Positions 7,008 through 12,279 of a stretch of DNA of 12,279 nt are shown piece by piece (the stretch's first letter is position 1; the number at the start of each line of letters is the position of its first letter). Origin of the DNA: an uncultured Clostridia bacterium. Lineage in GTDB: Bacteria > Bacillota > Clostridia > TANB77 > CAG-508. A model generated the notes under the pieces. It was not told the DNA's origin. It searched no databases and saw only the letters and a list, made by a program, of their open reading frames with translations. The stretch spans positions 1-12,279 of the forward strand of contig CAKPCF010000034.1 of assembly GCA_934141445.1 (NCBI GenBank). The letters are read 5' to 3'. The position numbers and the translations under genes were made by a program.

Positions 7008-7081
7008 AAGCAGATAATTTGTTGTAAAGTAAACTCGTGGTTAAAAATTTTGTTTCACTTTATTGCTAATTATCTGCTTTT
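7008..7081 (+). terminator. Long composite terminator of the Mn-export operon
   Basis: AAGCAGATAATT (7008-7019) pairs perfectly with AATTATCTGCTT (7068-7079), followed by T residues. Inside, TAAAGT (7025-7030) pairs with ACTTTA (7057-7062) and AAAC with GTTT, so the whole span folds into one extended hairpin. It starts 5 bases after the mntP stop. Confidence 0.8.
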
Positions 7082-7132
7082 ATGATATAAAAATTATAAT
7101 GAATAATATATTAGTAAACAAAAGATAATTAT

Positions 7133-7138
7133 AGGAGG
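7133..7138 (+). promoter_or_regulatory. Ribosome-binding site of the flavin-reductase-like gene
   Basis: AGGAGG lies 11 bases before ATG 7150 and fixes the start. A TATAAT-like -10 is present at 7095-7100, but no convincing -35 was found at the right distance. Confidence 0.6.
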
Positions 7139-7149
7139 AATTTTATTAT

Positions 7150-8103
7150 ATGGAATCTGAACAAAAGAAAATTGAGAATTTAGAAGGATTCAAGGATATG
7201 CGCATTGTAGATAATTTTTATCAAACATCTAGCTTCTTTCCAATGCCAACAATTGAAATATCTACAATAGATGAAAAATGTTTTACAAATATTGGCTCAT
7301 ATTCTTTATGTTTTCCTTATTATATTGCAGGTAAAGGATATTATGCAATGATATTAGAATGTAGAAATAGTTCAAATACTTGCAAAAACTTATTAAAAAC
7401 TGGAAAATGTGCTTTGAATTTTTTACCAGATGATAAAAGATATTTTAAAGAAACTGTAAGATTAGGCTTCCCTGGAGAAACTCCTGAAGAAAAGATGAAA
7501 GATTGTATATATACTTTAGTTGATGGAAAAAGAGCAAGAGAAAATCCAAATGAACAATATCCTAAAGTTGTAAAAGAAGCTTACCAAGTTTTTGAATGTA
7601 CATGGGTAAAAGAATTAGATGGTGCTGAAAATGATACAATACAAGAAGAATATAATGGTCCATATCATAATTTCAATGGAATTACATCAAAATTTGGTGC
7701 ACATTTTATTTTACGAATTGATAATATCTTAATGAAAGAAAAATACTATAATACTATTATAAATGGAGTTACTCCTTATGGCTACCCTAAAGTACCAGTT
7801 GATTATGGATATAGAGACTCTAAAAACTTTTGGTATACTAAATTTAAGAGGCCAATATCTGTACCAATTCCTAATGGAAAAGGTGTTGACTTAGATTCTG
7901 TTAAATATGCTGCTGGAAGAATAGATCCAGATGTAAAATTTACAGAAGATGCTTGTAAAATGTTAATAAAAGTTCCGAGACCATTTTTGAATACAGTTTT
8001 AAAAGGTTGCGTTAAATGGGCTAAAGAAAATAATGTAAATCTTATTACACCAAAAGAGATGCAAATAATAAATGATAAAAGAGCAAAAGAAAAAAATAAA
8101 TAA
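7150..8103 (+). CDS. Flavin-reductase-like split-barrel protein with a PCP_red-like C-terminal domain
   Basis: A 317-residue protein. Residues about 25-200 resemble the FMN-binding split barrel of the flavin reductase/DIM6-NTAB group: a conserved entry (EISTIDEKCFTNIGSYSL), then ECRNSSNTCKNLLKTGKCALNF, as in members where the flavin phosphate is bound by S/T and N residues. The tail from about 264 to 312 (FTEDACKMLIKVPRPFLNTV then KGCVKWAKENNVNLITPKEM) follows the pattern of the PCP_red domain at the C-terminus of BchB/ChlB, the light-independent protochlorophyllide reductase subunit: T-E-A, L-x-x-V/I-P-x-F, A-x-x-x-N/G and ITPE-like. The middle (about 200-263) is unassigned. A flavoprotein oxidoreductase is likely, perhaps acting on a tetrapyrrole or a nitro or quinone compound, but the substrate is not visible. 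It is a single-gene unit between two terminators. The split barrel is fairly sure; the tail is moderately sure. Confidence 0.75.
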   Translation: MESEQKKIENLEGFKDMRIVDNFYQTSSFFPMPTIEISTIDEKCFTNIGSYSLCFPYYIAGKGYYAMILECRNSSNTCKNLLKTGKCALNFLPDDKRYFKETVRLGFPGETPEEKMKDCIYTLVDGKRARENPNEQYPKVVKEAYQVFECTWVKELDGAENDTIQEEYNGPYHNFNGITSKFGAHFILRIDNILMKEKYYNTIINGVTPYGYPKVPVDYGYRDSKNFWYTKFKRPISVPIPNGKGVDLDSVKYAAGRIDPDVKFTEDACKMLIKVPRPFLNTVLKGCVKWAKENNVNLITPKEMQIINDKRAKEKNK

Positions 8104-8107
8104 TATA

Positions 8108-8165
8108 AATGAAGCTTCAGAATCAAATTTAAGGGAGTTTTATAAAAAAGTAATATAGTTTGTTG
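8108..8165 (+). repeat. 58-bp inverted repeat A, left copy
   Basis: This segment starts 5 bases after the flavin-reductase-like stop codon and is the reverse complement of 10968-11025 with 55 of 58 positions identical. It contains the 8-base palindrome GAAGCTTC, which the right copy has lost by one change. The two copies face each other across the polymerase/YolD operon. Confidence 0.9.
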
Positions 8166-8182
8166 ATTGAAAGTTTAATTTT

Positions 8183-8213
8183 AAGTGGTAATTATACAAA
8201 ATTGCCACTTTTT
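8183..8213 (+). terminator. Terminator upstream of the polymerase operon
   Basis: AAGTGGTAATT (8183-8193) pairs with AATTGCCACTT (8200-8210), eleven pairs including one G-T, followed by a run of five T residues (8209-8213). It ends the transcript of the flavin-reductase-like gene after passing through the left inverted repeat. Confidence 0.75.
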
Positions 8214-8228
8214 ACATAATAATATATC

Positions 8229-8240
8229 AAACAATTGTTT
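8229..8240. promoter_or_regulatory. LexA-like palindrome over the polymerase -35 box
   Basis: AAACAATTGTTT is a perfect 12-base palindrome with the A-A-C-N4-G-T-T core of the Firmicute SOS box (CGAAC-N4-GTTCG), but with A/T in place of the outer G/C. Its right half overlaps the -35 box at 8238-8243, where a bound repressor would block polymerase. Its position before an error-prone polymerase supports LexA control; the base match alone would be weak. Confidence 0.5.
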
Positions 8241-8266
8241 ACAATATATTATAAAAATGATATACT
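8238..8266 (+). promoter_or_regulatory. Extended -10 promoter of the polymerase/YolD operon
   Basis: TTTACA (8238-8243) and TATACT (8261-8266) are 17 bases apart, with a TGA immediately before the -10 that gives an extended -10 element (TGATATACT). Transcription would start near 8273, just ahead of the AAGGAG ribosome-binding site at 8283-8288. Confidence 0.7.
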
Positions 8267-8295
8267 ATGATTATAATTTTTTAAGGAGATATTAC

Positions 8296-9786
8296 ATGCA
8301 AGAACAAAACATATATATTGCTATAGATTTAAAAAGCTTCTATGCTTCAGTAGAATGTGTTGAACGAAACTTAAATCCATTAACAACAAATTTAGTAGTT
8401 GCAGATACTAGTAGAACTGAAAAGACAATTTGCCTTGCAGTAAGTCCTTCTTTAAAAGAATATGGTATTCCAGGCAGACTTCGTCTTTTTGAGGTAATTC
8501 AAAAAGTTAGAGAAATAAATACAAATAGAAAACATCAATTATTAGGCCATATATTTAAAGGAAAATCAATTGATAAAATAGAATTAAAACAACATCCAGA
8601 ATATGAATTAGATTATATTGCTGCACCACCTCAAATGAACAAATATATGCAATATAGTACTAAAATATATAATATATATTTGAAGTATTTCTCACCAGAT
8701 GATATATATGTATATTCAATAGATGAAGTATTTATAGATGTTACACATTATTTAAAAGCATACCAAATGAAAGCAAGCTCATTAGCTACTAAAATTATGC
8801 ATGAGGTATATGAAGAAACTGGTATTACCTCTACCTGTGGTGTTGGAACTAATTTGTATCTTGCAAAAGTAGCATTAGATATTGAAGCTAAACATGCTAT
8901 ACCAAATAAATATGGTGTTAGAATAGCCTGTTTAGATGAAAATATGTATAAAAGGCAATTATGGTCACATACACCATTAACAGATTTTTGGAGAGTTGGT
9001 AAAGGTATTTCAAAAAAATTAGAACAAAATAATATGTTTACTATGGGAGATATTGCAAGATGCTCTATTCACAACGAGGATAAACTTTTTAAGCTTTTTG
9101 GAATAAATGCTGAATTATTGATAGACCATGCTTGGGGAATCGAAACTTGTACAATGCAAAGCATAAAGAACTATACTCCAGCAACTAATAGTATAAGTTC
9201 TGGTCAAGTACTCCATTGCCCTTATGATTATACTAAAACGAAGTTAATTGTAAAAGAAATGGCAGAACTTCTATCTTTAGATTTAGTAGATAAACATTTA
9301 GTTACTAATCAATTAGTTCTTGATATTGGATATGATATAGATAATTTAAAAGATAAATCAAGAAACTATACTGGCGAAATAACAGTTGATAGATATGGAA
9401 GAAATGTGCCTAAACATGCCCATGGTACGCAAAATTTAGAACACTATACTTCTTCTAGTAAAATAATAACAGAACAAATAATAGAACTATATGATAGAGT
9501 TATAAATAAGAACCTTCTTTCTCGAAGAATCATTATCACAGCTAATAATGTTATCAATGAAGACATTACTCAAAAAGATAATTCAAACGAACAAATTGAT
9601 TTATTTACTGATTATAAGATTAAGGAACAAAATCATAAGAAAGAGTTAAAAGAACATGAACTACAAAAATCAATAATAGATATAAAGAAGAAATACGGTA
9701 AAAATGCAATTCTTAAAGGAATGAACCTCGTAGATGGAGGAACTACAAAAGAGAGAAATGAGCAAGTAGGAGGGCATAAAGAATAA
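8296..9786 (+). CDS. Y-family translesion DNA polymerase (UvrX/YqjW type)
   Basis: A 496-residue protein of the UmuC/DinB superfamily, closest in style to the UvrX/YqjW polymerases of Firmicute chromosomes, phages and conjugative elements. It copies damaged DNA with low fidelity. Motif I is AIDLKSFYASVE, with metal ligand Asp11 and a tyrosine (Tyr16) at the steric-gate position; motif III is YSIDEVFIDV with Asp143 and Glu144. The VGTNLYLAK stretch near residue 195 and the helix-hairpin-helix region (WRVGKGISKKL) follow in order. The C-terminus ends with NAILKGMNL and ERNEQVGGHKE, a tail characteristic of this subgroup. ATG 8296 follows AAGGAG (8283-8288) by 7 bases; the in-frame upstream extension from 8185 runs through the promoter and terminator and is rejected. 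The gene overlaps the YolD-like gene by one base and is probably SOS-controlled. Confidence 0.93.
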   Translation: MQEQNIYIAIDLKSFYASVECVERNLNPLTTNLVVADTSRTEKTICLAVSPSLKEYGIPGRLRLFEVIQKVREINTNRKHQLLGHIFKGKSIDKIELKQHPEYELDYIAAPPQMNKYMQYSTKIYNIYLKYFSPDDIYVYSIDEVFIDVTHYLKAYQMKASSLATKIMHEVYEETGITSTCGVGTNLYLAKVALDIEAKHAIPNKYGVRIACLDENMYKRQLWSHTPLTDFWRVGKGISKKLEQNNMFTMGDIARCSIHNEDKLFKLFGINAELLIDHAWGIETCTMQSIKNYTPATNSISSGQVLHCPYDYTKTKLIVKEMAELLSLDLVDKHLVTNQLVLDIGYDIDNLKDKSRNYTGEITVDRYGRNVPKHAHGTQNLEHYTSSSKIITEQIIELYDRVINKNLLSRRIIITANNVINEDITQKDNSNEQIDLFTDYKIKEQNHKKELKEHELQKSIIDIKKKYGKNAILKGMNLVDGGTTKERNEQVGGHKE

Positions 9787-10202
9787 TGGGAGCTTATGAT
9801 GATATTATAAATTTATCAAGGCCAAAATCAAATCACCCAAAAATGAGTATAGAACAAAGGTCAGCACAATTCGCCCCTTTTGCGGCATTAACAAGTTTTG
9901 GAGATAAAGTAAAAGAAACAGCAAGATTAACTGATAGAAAAATTGAACTAGATGAAGAAATGAAAAATATATTAGATATGAAAATACAAGATATAAAAAA
10001 TAATCTTTCTAATAATAAAAATAATTTTACAACACAAATAACATATTTTATTTCTGATGACAAAAAAGAGGGGGGAAAATATGTAACAATTACAGATACT
10101 ATTTACAAAATAGATGAATACAAACATCAGTTTATTATGAAAAATGGCTTGAAAATAGATATTTCAGAGATTTTAGACATAAATGTTAAATTGCAAAATT
10201 AA
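9786..10202 (+). CDS. YolD-like protein, partner of the translesion polymerase
   Basis: A 138-residue protein with the YolD signature MSIEQRSAQFAPFAALTSF at about 20-38, followed by a charged helix and, after a Lys/Asn-rich linker, a C-terminal strand-rich part (YVTITDTIYKIDEY, then NGLKIDISEILDI) that looks like the small barrel of YolD proteins. YolD-like proteins sit beside UvrX/YqjW polymerases in Bacillus subtilis and in many mobile elements, and have been proposed to act like UmuD in supporting the polymerase; their exact action is not settled. The ATG overlaps the polymerase stop (TAATG, 9784-9788). AGGAGG (9768-9773) within the polymerase gene precedes it, so translation is coupled. 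Here the order is polymerase first, YolD second. No clear terminator follows; inverted repeat B begins 18 bases after the stop. Confidence 0.9.
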   Translation: MGAYDDIINLSRPKSNHPKMSIEQRSAQFAPFAALTSFGDKVKETARLTDRKIELDEEMKNILDMKIQDIKNNLSNNKNNFTTQITYFISDDKKEGGKYVTITDTIYKIDEYKHQFIMKNGLKIDISEILDINVKLQN

Positions 10203-10220
10203 CATTTGTTATATTTTAAA

Positions 10221-10251
10221 CACACGAGAATCGATTTTAAGGCATTTTTAT
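10221..10251 (+). repeat. Inverted repeat B, left copy
   Basis: Matches the reverse complement of 11182-11212 at 29 of 31 positions. The core CACGAGAATCGATTTTAAGG contains an AATCGATT palindrome. It starts 18 bases after the yolD-like stop codon, much as repeat A starts 5 bases after the preceding gene. Confidence 0.85.
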
Positions 10252-10329
10252 CATTTGTTAATATGGTTTTACCTACAAATACGGATTTTTTATTAAAATA
10301 AATGCAGATTATTGAATTTTTATTACTTT

Positions 10330-10362
10330 ATTATTTTTAATTATTCTTGGTTGGATTTTTTT
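10330..10362 (+). repeat. 33-bp direct repeat, first copy
   Basis: Identical over 33 bases to 11023-11055 (core TTCTTGGTTGG followed by a T-run). On the minus strand the copy lies at the 3' end of a SEC-C-like gene remnant. The sequence beyond both copies is related but diverged, with a shared ACCACAT, so the repeat is probably the best-preserved part of a longer duplication. Confidence 0.85.
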
Positions 10363-10411
10363 ATTTCCGACTACCACATGGACATGGAACATTTCTTCCA
10401 ACTTTTAGCAA
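10361..10411 (-). pseudogene. Minus-strand remnant carrying a SEC-C zinc motif
   Basis: Reading the minus strand downward from 10411 gives about 16 codons ending in VGRNVPCPCGSRK and a TAA stop at 10363-10361. G-R-N-x-P-C-P-C-G-S is the hallmark of the SEC-C motif, a short zinc-binding tail (C-x-C...C-C/H) found at the end of SecA and many other proteins. The last two metal ligands are missing. An in-frame stop lies directly upstream (10412-10414), so no intact protein can be made. A one-base shift would join it to a tail KKSNQE shared with the second copy near 11034. I read it as the decayed C-terminus of a lost gene. The motif is clear; the parent protein is unknown. Confidence 0.6.
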
Positions 10412-10842
10412 TTATTTATGAGAAACACAAAGTTTATATTTTAATAATAAATTATAAATCTTAAAAATAAAAAGAGCTAAAAATTGAATTTAAAATAAAT
10501 TAACAGTAAATAGCAAGGAGTATCAAGATAGGAGAGAAGGAGAGAGGCATAGAAGATAAATGTCAGAATTTTATAAAATACAAAATTTATAAAAATATAA
10601 AAAATAGGAAAGAAATGCCTAATTTAGAAAAATATTAAAATTTATATAAAATGGAAAAATCATAGAATTACAAAAGTGAAAATAAAATGTAATATTAAAG
10701 CATTAGGAAATAGTAAATAAAAAAAGTATTGAATAAAAATATTTTTAAATATATAATAGAAGCATAAAAAGAGATTTTATATTTTTAAAACAAAAGAGTG
10801 GGAGAAGAGTCAAAATTGATGTCTAAAATGTGTAATTGAACA

Positions 10843-10868
10843 TTGCACAAAATCAAAGTTTTGTGCAA
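10843..10868. repeat. Perfect 10-bp hairpin in the non-coding region
   Basis: TTGCACAAAA (10843-10852) and TTTTGTGCAA (10859-10868) enclose a six-base loop. It is followed by an A-run rather than a T-run on the + strand, so it is not a standard terminator in that direction. It stands out in an otherwise low-complexity stretch. Confidence 0.6.
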
Positions 10869-10874
10869 AAAGGA

Positions 10875-10913
10875 GTAGGAACAAAATATAAAACCATACA
10901 TATATGGTCCTAC
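10875..10913. repeat. Second hairpin with stacked stems
   Basis: GTAGG (10875-10879) pairs with CCTAC (10909-10913), and ACCATA (10893-10898) pairs with TATGGT (10903-10908). The 3' arms are contiguous, so the two stems would stack with a 13-base bulge on one side. It begins 6 bases after the hairpin at 10843-10868, directly after an AAAGGAG-like sequence. Confidence 0.45.
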
Positions 10914-10967
10914 CCGCAAAATCTTGCAATTCCTTGCTATTACTAGTATTTAAGCTATTTATTCTAA

Positions 10968-11025
10968 CAACAAACTATATTACTTTCTTATAAAACTCTC
11001 TTAAATTTGATTCTGAAGCCTCATT
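10968..11025 (-). repeat. 58-bp inverted repeat A, right copy
   Basis: Reverse complement of 8108-8165 with three mismatches. Its outer end touches the second copy of the 33-bp direct repeat (11023-11055). On the minus strand it follows the decayed gene tail ending near 11034, as the left copy follows an intact gene on the + strand. Confidence 0.9.
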
Positions 11026-11055
11026 ATTTTTAATTATTCTTGGTTGGATTTTTTT
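11023..11055 (+). repeat. 33-bp direct repeat, second copy
   Basis: Exact copy of 10330-10362, 693 bases away and in the same orientation. Its first three bases overlap the outer end of inverted repeat A. Confidence 0.85.
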
Positions 11056-11117
11056 TCATTATTGTAACCACATATTTTAAAAAATTTATATAACTTTAGA
11101 TTATTTTTATCAAAATT
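11034..11117 (-). pseudogene. Second decayed minus-strand gene tail, related to the SEC-C remnant
   Basis: Minus-strand codons from 11117 down to the TAA at 11036-11034 read about 27 residues ending in KICGYNNEKKSNQE. The last part is encoded by the direct repeat shared with 10330-10362, and the C-G pair aligns with the C-G-S of the SEC-C remnant there. A TGA lies just upstream, and shifting frame gives a further plausible stretch (IEIWGFVKF), so the sequence looks like a frameshifted coding remnant. The family cannot be named from this alone. Confidence 0.4.
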
Positions 11118-11181
11118 TCACAAATCCCCATATTTCAATATTTTGCTCAATTATTCAAACAACAAGTTATATGCCTAAAAA

Positions 11182-11212
11182 ATAAAAACGCCTTAAAATC
11201 GATTCTCGTGCG
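11182..11212 (-). repeat. Inverted repeat B, right copy
   Basis: Reverse complement of 10221-10251 (29 of 31 identical). The pair encloses about 930 bases, including the right copy of repeat A and both direct repeats. Confidence 0.85.
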
Positions 11213-11347
11213 TCGCTTTTTTAGCCTTTTTCGAGCTTTTTTAATAAATGCCTAAAAATCAGCATTTCTACTAAAATTATACAATAAACACTAAATTTAT
11301 AAATTGACATATCTAATCATAAACATATAACTTGTTTAATTAAATAT

Positions 11348-11374
11348 AAAAATGTCTTAAAATCGATTTTAGCA
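11348..11374 (-). repeat. Diverged third copy of repeat B
   Basis: Shares the CTTAAAATCGATT core and the flanking run of A residues with 11182-11212, in the same orientation, but differs outside the core. Between the two right-hand copies a short inverted match, ACAAGTTATATG near 11162 and CATATAACTTGT near 11325, adds to the repeat field. Confidence 0.5.
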
Positions 11375-11491
11375 CTTTATAATTATAAAATTATATTATG
11401 GATTTGTAATCTAAAATTATATAATATTTATAAAAAAATTTATTAAATTATTTTATAAAATTATAATGTAAAATTATTTACAAACATTATT

Positions 11492-11503
11492 AACAAATGT
11501 TCG
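11492..11503. promoter_or_regulatory. Possible second LexA-like site
   Basis: On the minus strand this reads CGAACATTTGTT, one intact GAAC half and the GTT of the other half of the Firmicute SOS box. It lies in near-pure A+T sequence with no gene beside it, so it may be a leftover operator of a lost gene or chance. Confidence 0.25.
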
Positions 11504-11789
11504 TAAATAAAAAATTATATAAAAAATTTAACTTTACACAAAATTTTAAATTTTAAAATTTCTGAATATTTATTAATATTTTTTTTACTTTAAATTATTT
11601 TAAGTTTAGTTTTATACTTTTAAGAAATTTTTATTTTATATTTTATATAGAATAAATTTTTTATGTATTTATTTTTCTGTTTTAAAATTTCTTTTAATAT
11701 TTTAAATTTCTTTTTTATACTTTTATACATTTCTAAAAATAGCCTATTCCCCTATTCCCTATTTATTTCTTTGTATACATGAAAAAATA

Positions 11790-11942
11790 CTATATAGCTT
11801 TTAAGTTATTCTTTTGCTGTGTTTGAACAAAATTATTACTTAATAGCTTGCCCAAACTACTTAAATTATCAATATTATTGGCTTTTGTATCAACTTGTTC
11901 AGCTTGTGATGCTAAAACTTGTTCATAAGTATACTTTAACAT
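11790..11942 (-). CDS. Small minus-strand reading frame, possibly the 3' part of a frameshifted gene
   Basis: Fifty codons on the minus strand, from ATG 11942-11940 to TAG 11792-11790, giving a polar Gln/Asn/Ser-rich peptide (MLKYTYEQVLASQAEQVDTK at the start). I do not recognise it. No good ribosome-binding site precedes the ATG. It overlaps the end of the upstream frame (11923-12129) by 20 bases in a +1 register, and the composition reads smoothly across the junction. A single frameshift in one gene is therefore the most likely explanation, with translational coupling as the alternative. Confidence 0.35.
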   Translation of the reverse strand: MLKYTYEQVLASQAEQVDTKANNIDNLSSLGKLLSNNFVQTQQKNNLKAI

Positions 11943-12129
11943 TGATATTTTCTCTTGTTTTGCTCATATCTGCTACAAATAAATATGAATATTTTTCTTT
12001 TGTTTGTTTTGAATATTCATCGAAATGTAAATTATATAGTCTTCCCTTATTGCTTAAATTTCTTAAAAGCATTCCAAATTTATCTTCGCTTTGACTATCA
12101 ATTTCTAAATCATTAAAGTGTGGATTCAT
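11923..12129 (-). pseudogene. Minus-strand hypothetical frame, probably part of a broken gene
   Basis: Encodes 68 residues from ATG 12129, a soluble charged sequence (MNPHFNDLEIDSQSEDKFGM at the start, later FDEYSKQTKEKYSYLFVADM) with no membrane segment and no family I recognise. The same frame stays open upstream to 12207 (QIIEIIGLKKFKEVCISDFE) without a usable start codon, and before that are two consecutive stops (TAA 12210-12208, TAG 12213-12211). There is no ribosome-binding site before ATG 12129. The sense of the sequence continues downstream in another frame (11790-11942). I infer a degraded gene with at least one frameshift and a lost start. The + strand frame over the same bases (11819-12094) is its antisense shadow. 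Confidence 0.4.
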
Positions 12130-12210
12130 AAGAATATCATTTATAAGTTCAAAATCAGATATACATACCTCTTTAAACTTTTTTAAACCAATTATTTCTA
12201 TTATTTGTTA

Positions 12211-12279
12211 CTATACAATCATAAATATAAATCCAGGTAAAAGTATTCCAATAAAAGTAATTGATAACCATTTTCCAAC
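12211..12279 (-). CDS. C-terminal end of a minus-strand protein with a hydrophobic segment (partial)
   Basis: The minus-strand frame entering at 12279 reads 22 residues, mostly hydrophobic (WLSITFIGILLPGFIFMIV), and ends with TAG then TAA. It looks like a C-terminal transmembrane helix. It is in the same frame as the broken sequence just downstream, so either two separate genes abut or one gene has acquired nonsense mutations. The window ends before this can be decided. Confidence 0.35.
   Translation of the reverse strand, partial: VGKWLSITFIGILLPGFIFMIV

Larger units (their letters stand above)
10203..11789. other. 1.6 kb repeat-rich region without an intact gene
   Basis: No reading frame of useful length with a ribosome-binding site is present on either strand. 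The stretch holds two inverted-repeat families, a 33-bp direct repeat, two adjacent hairpins and two decayed minus-strand gene tails (each entered separately). From about 10430 to 10840 the + strand is purine-rich with many in-frame stops. From about 11380 to 11740 it is almost pure A+T and T-rich. The base skew therefore flips inside the region. Confidence 0.7.

Noticed and set aside
8185..8295. Upstream in-frame extension of the polymerase frame
   Set aside because: It runs through a terminator, the LexA-like palindrome and the promoter; ATG 8296 has a good ribosome-binding site and the conserved motif I starts nearby.
10904..10993. 29-residue + strand frame starting at the ATG inside the second hairpin
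   Set aside because: It runs into inverted repeat A and has no ribosome-binding site at a workable distance; its ATG is buried in a stem.
10200..11400. CRISPR array among the repeats behind yolD
   Set aside because: Repeats are few, differ in orientation and are irregularly spaced, with no equal-length spacers and no cas gene.
11743..11758. Tandem CCTATTCC twice
   Set aside because: Only two 8-base units in low-complexity sequence; too little to interpret.
11819..12094. 91-residue + strand frame at the right end
   Set aside because: Hydrophobic, low-complexity antisense of the minus-strand frames, without a ribosome-binding site.

Overview
The window is very AT-rich (most genes look about 25-30% GC by eye), uses Gram-positive AGGAGG ribosome-binding sites and TTGACA/TATAAT promoters, and carries families typical of Firmicutes: a UvrX/YqjW-type Y-family polymerase paired with a YolD-like protein, a yybP-ykoY manganese riboswitch, and a one-polypeptide MacB-type ABC transporter with a huge extracellular domain. 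A low-GC, anaerobic, probably gut-associated member of the Clostridia is the best guess. This rests on gene style, not on a marker gene.

Layout. 1-460: a small GC-rich gene of unknown function (43% GC by count) with its own perfect promoter and terminator. 570-4817: an ABC transporter, whose promoter is nested in the preceding terminator, followed by a radical SAM/SPASM enzyme. 4814-5257: a second stand-alone, GC-rich (42%) small gene with its own promoter and a strong 3' hairpin. 5290-7081: a Mn2+ riboswitch controlling a CaCA-type cation antiporter and MntP, closed by a long terminator. 7133-8213: a flavin-reductase-like protein with a C-terminal tail resembling the PCP_red domain of protochlorophyllide reductase. 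8229-10202: an apparent SOS-type operon of translesion polymerase plus YolD-like partner. 10203-11789: about 1.6 kb with no intact gene, containing inverted and direct repeats, hairpins, and decayed minus-strand gene tails, one with a recognisable SEC-C zinc motif. 11790-12279: small or broken minus-strand reading frames of unknown function.

How the parts work together. The riboswitch operon is a metal-homeostasis unit: when Mn2+ is high, the aptamer should prevent a mutually exclusive terminator from forming and switch on two exporters. The polymerase/YolD pair is a DNA-damage tolerance module, with a LexA-like palindrome over the -35 box. The ABC transporter and radical SAM enzyme are co-oriented and could be co-transcribed through a weak hairpin, but no peptide precursor is visible. 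The repeat field downstream of yolD is the least explained part: a 58-bp inverted repeat (55/58 identical) brackets the polymerase module, and a second inverted repeat family overlaps its right half. With the decayed gene tails this suggests repeated insertion, recombination or inversion at this locus.
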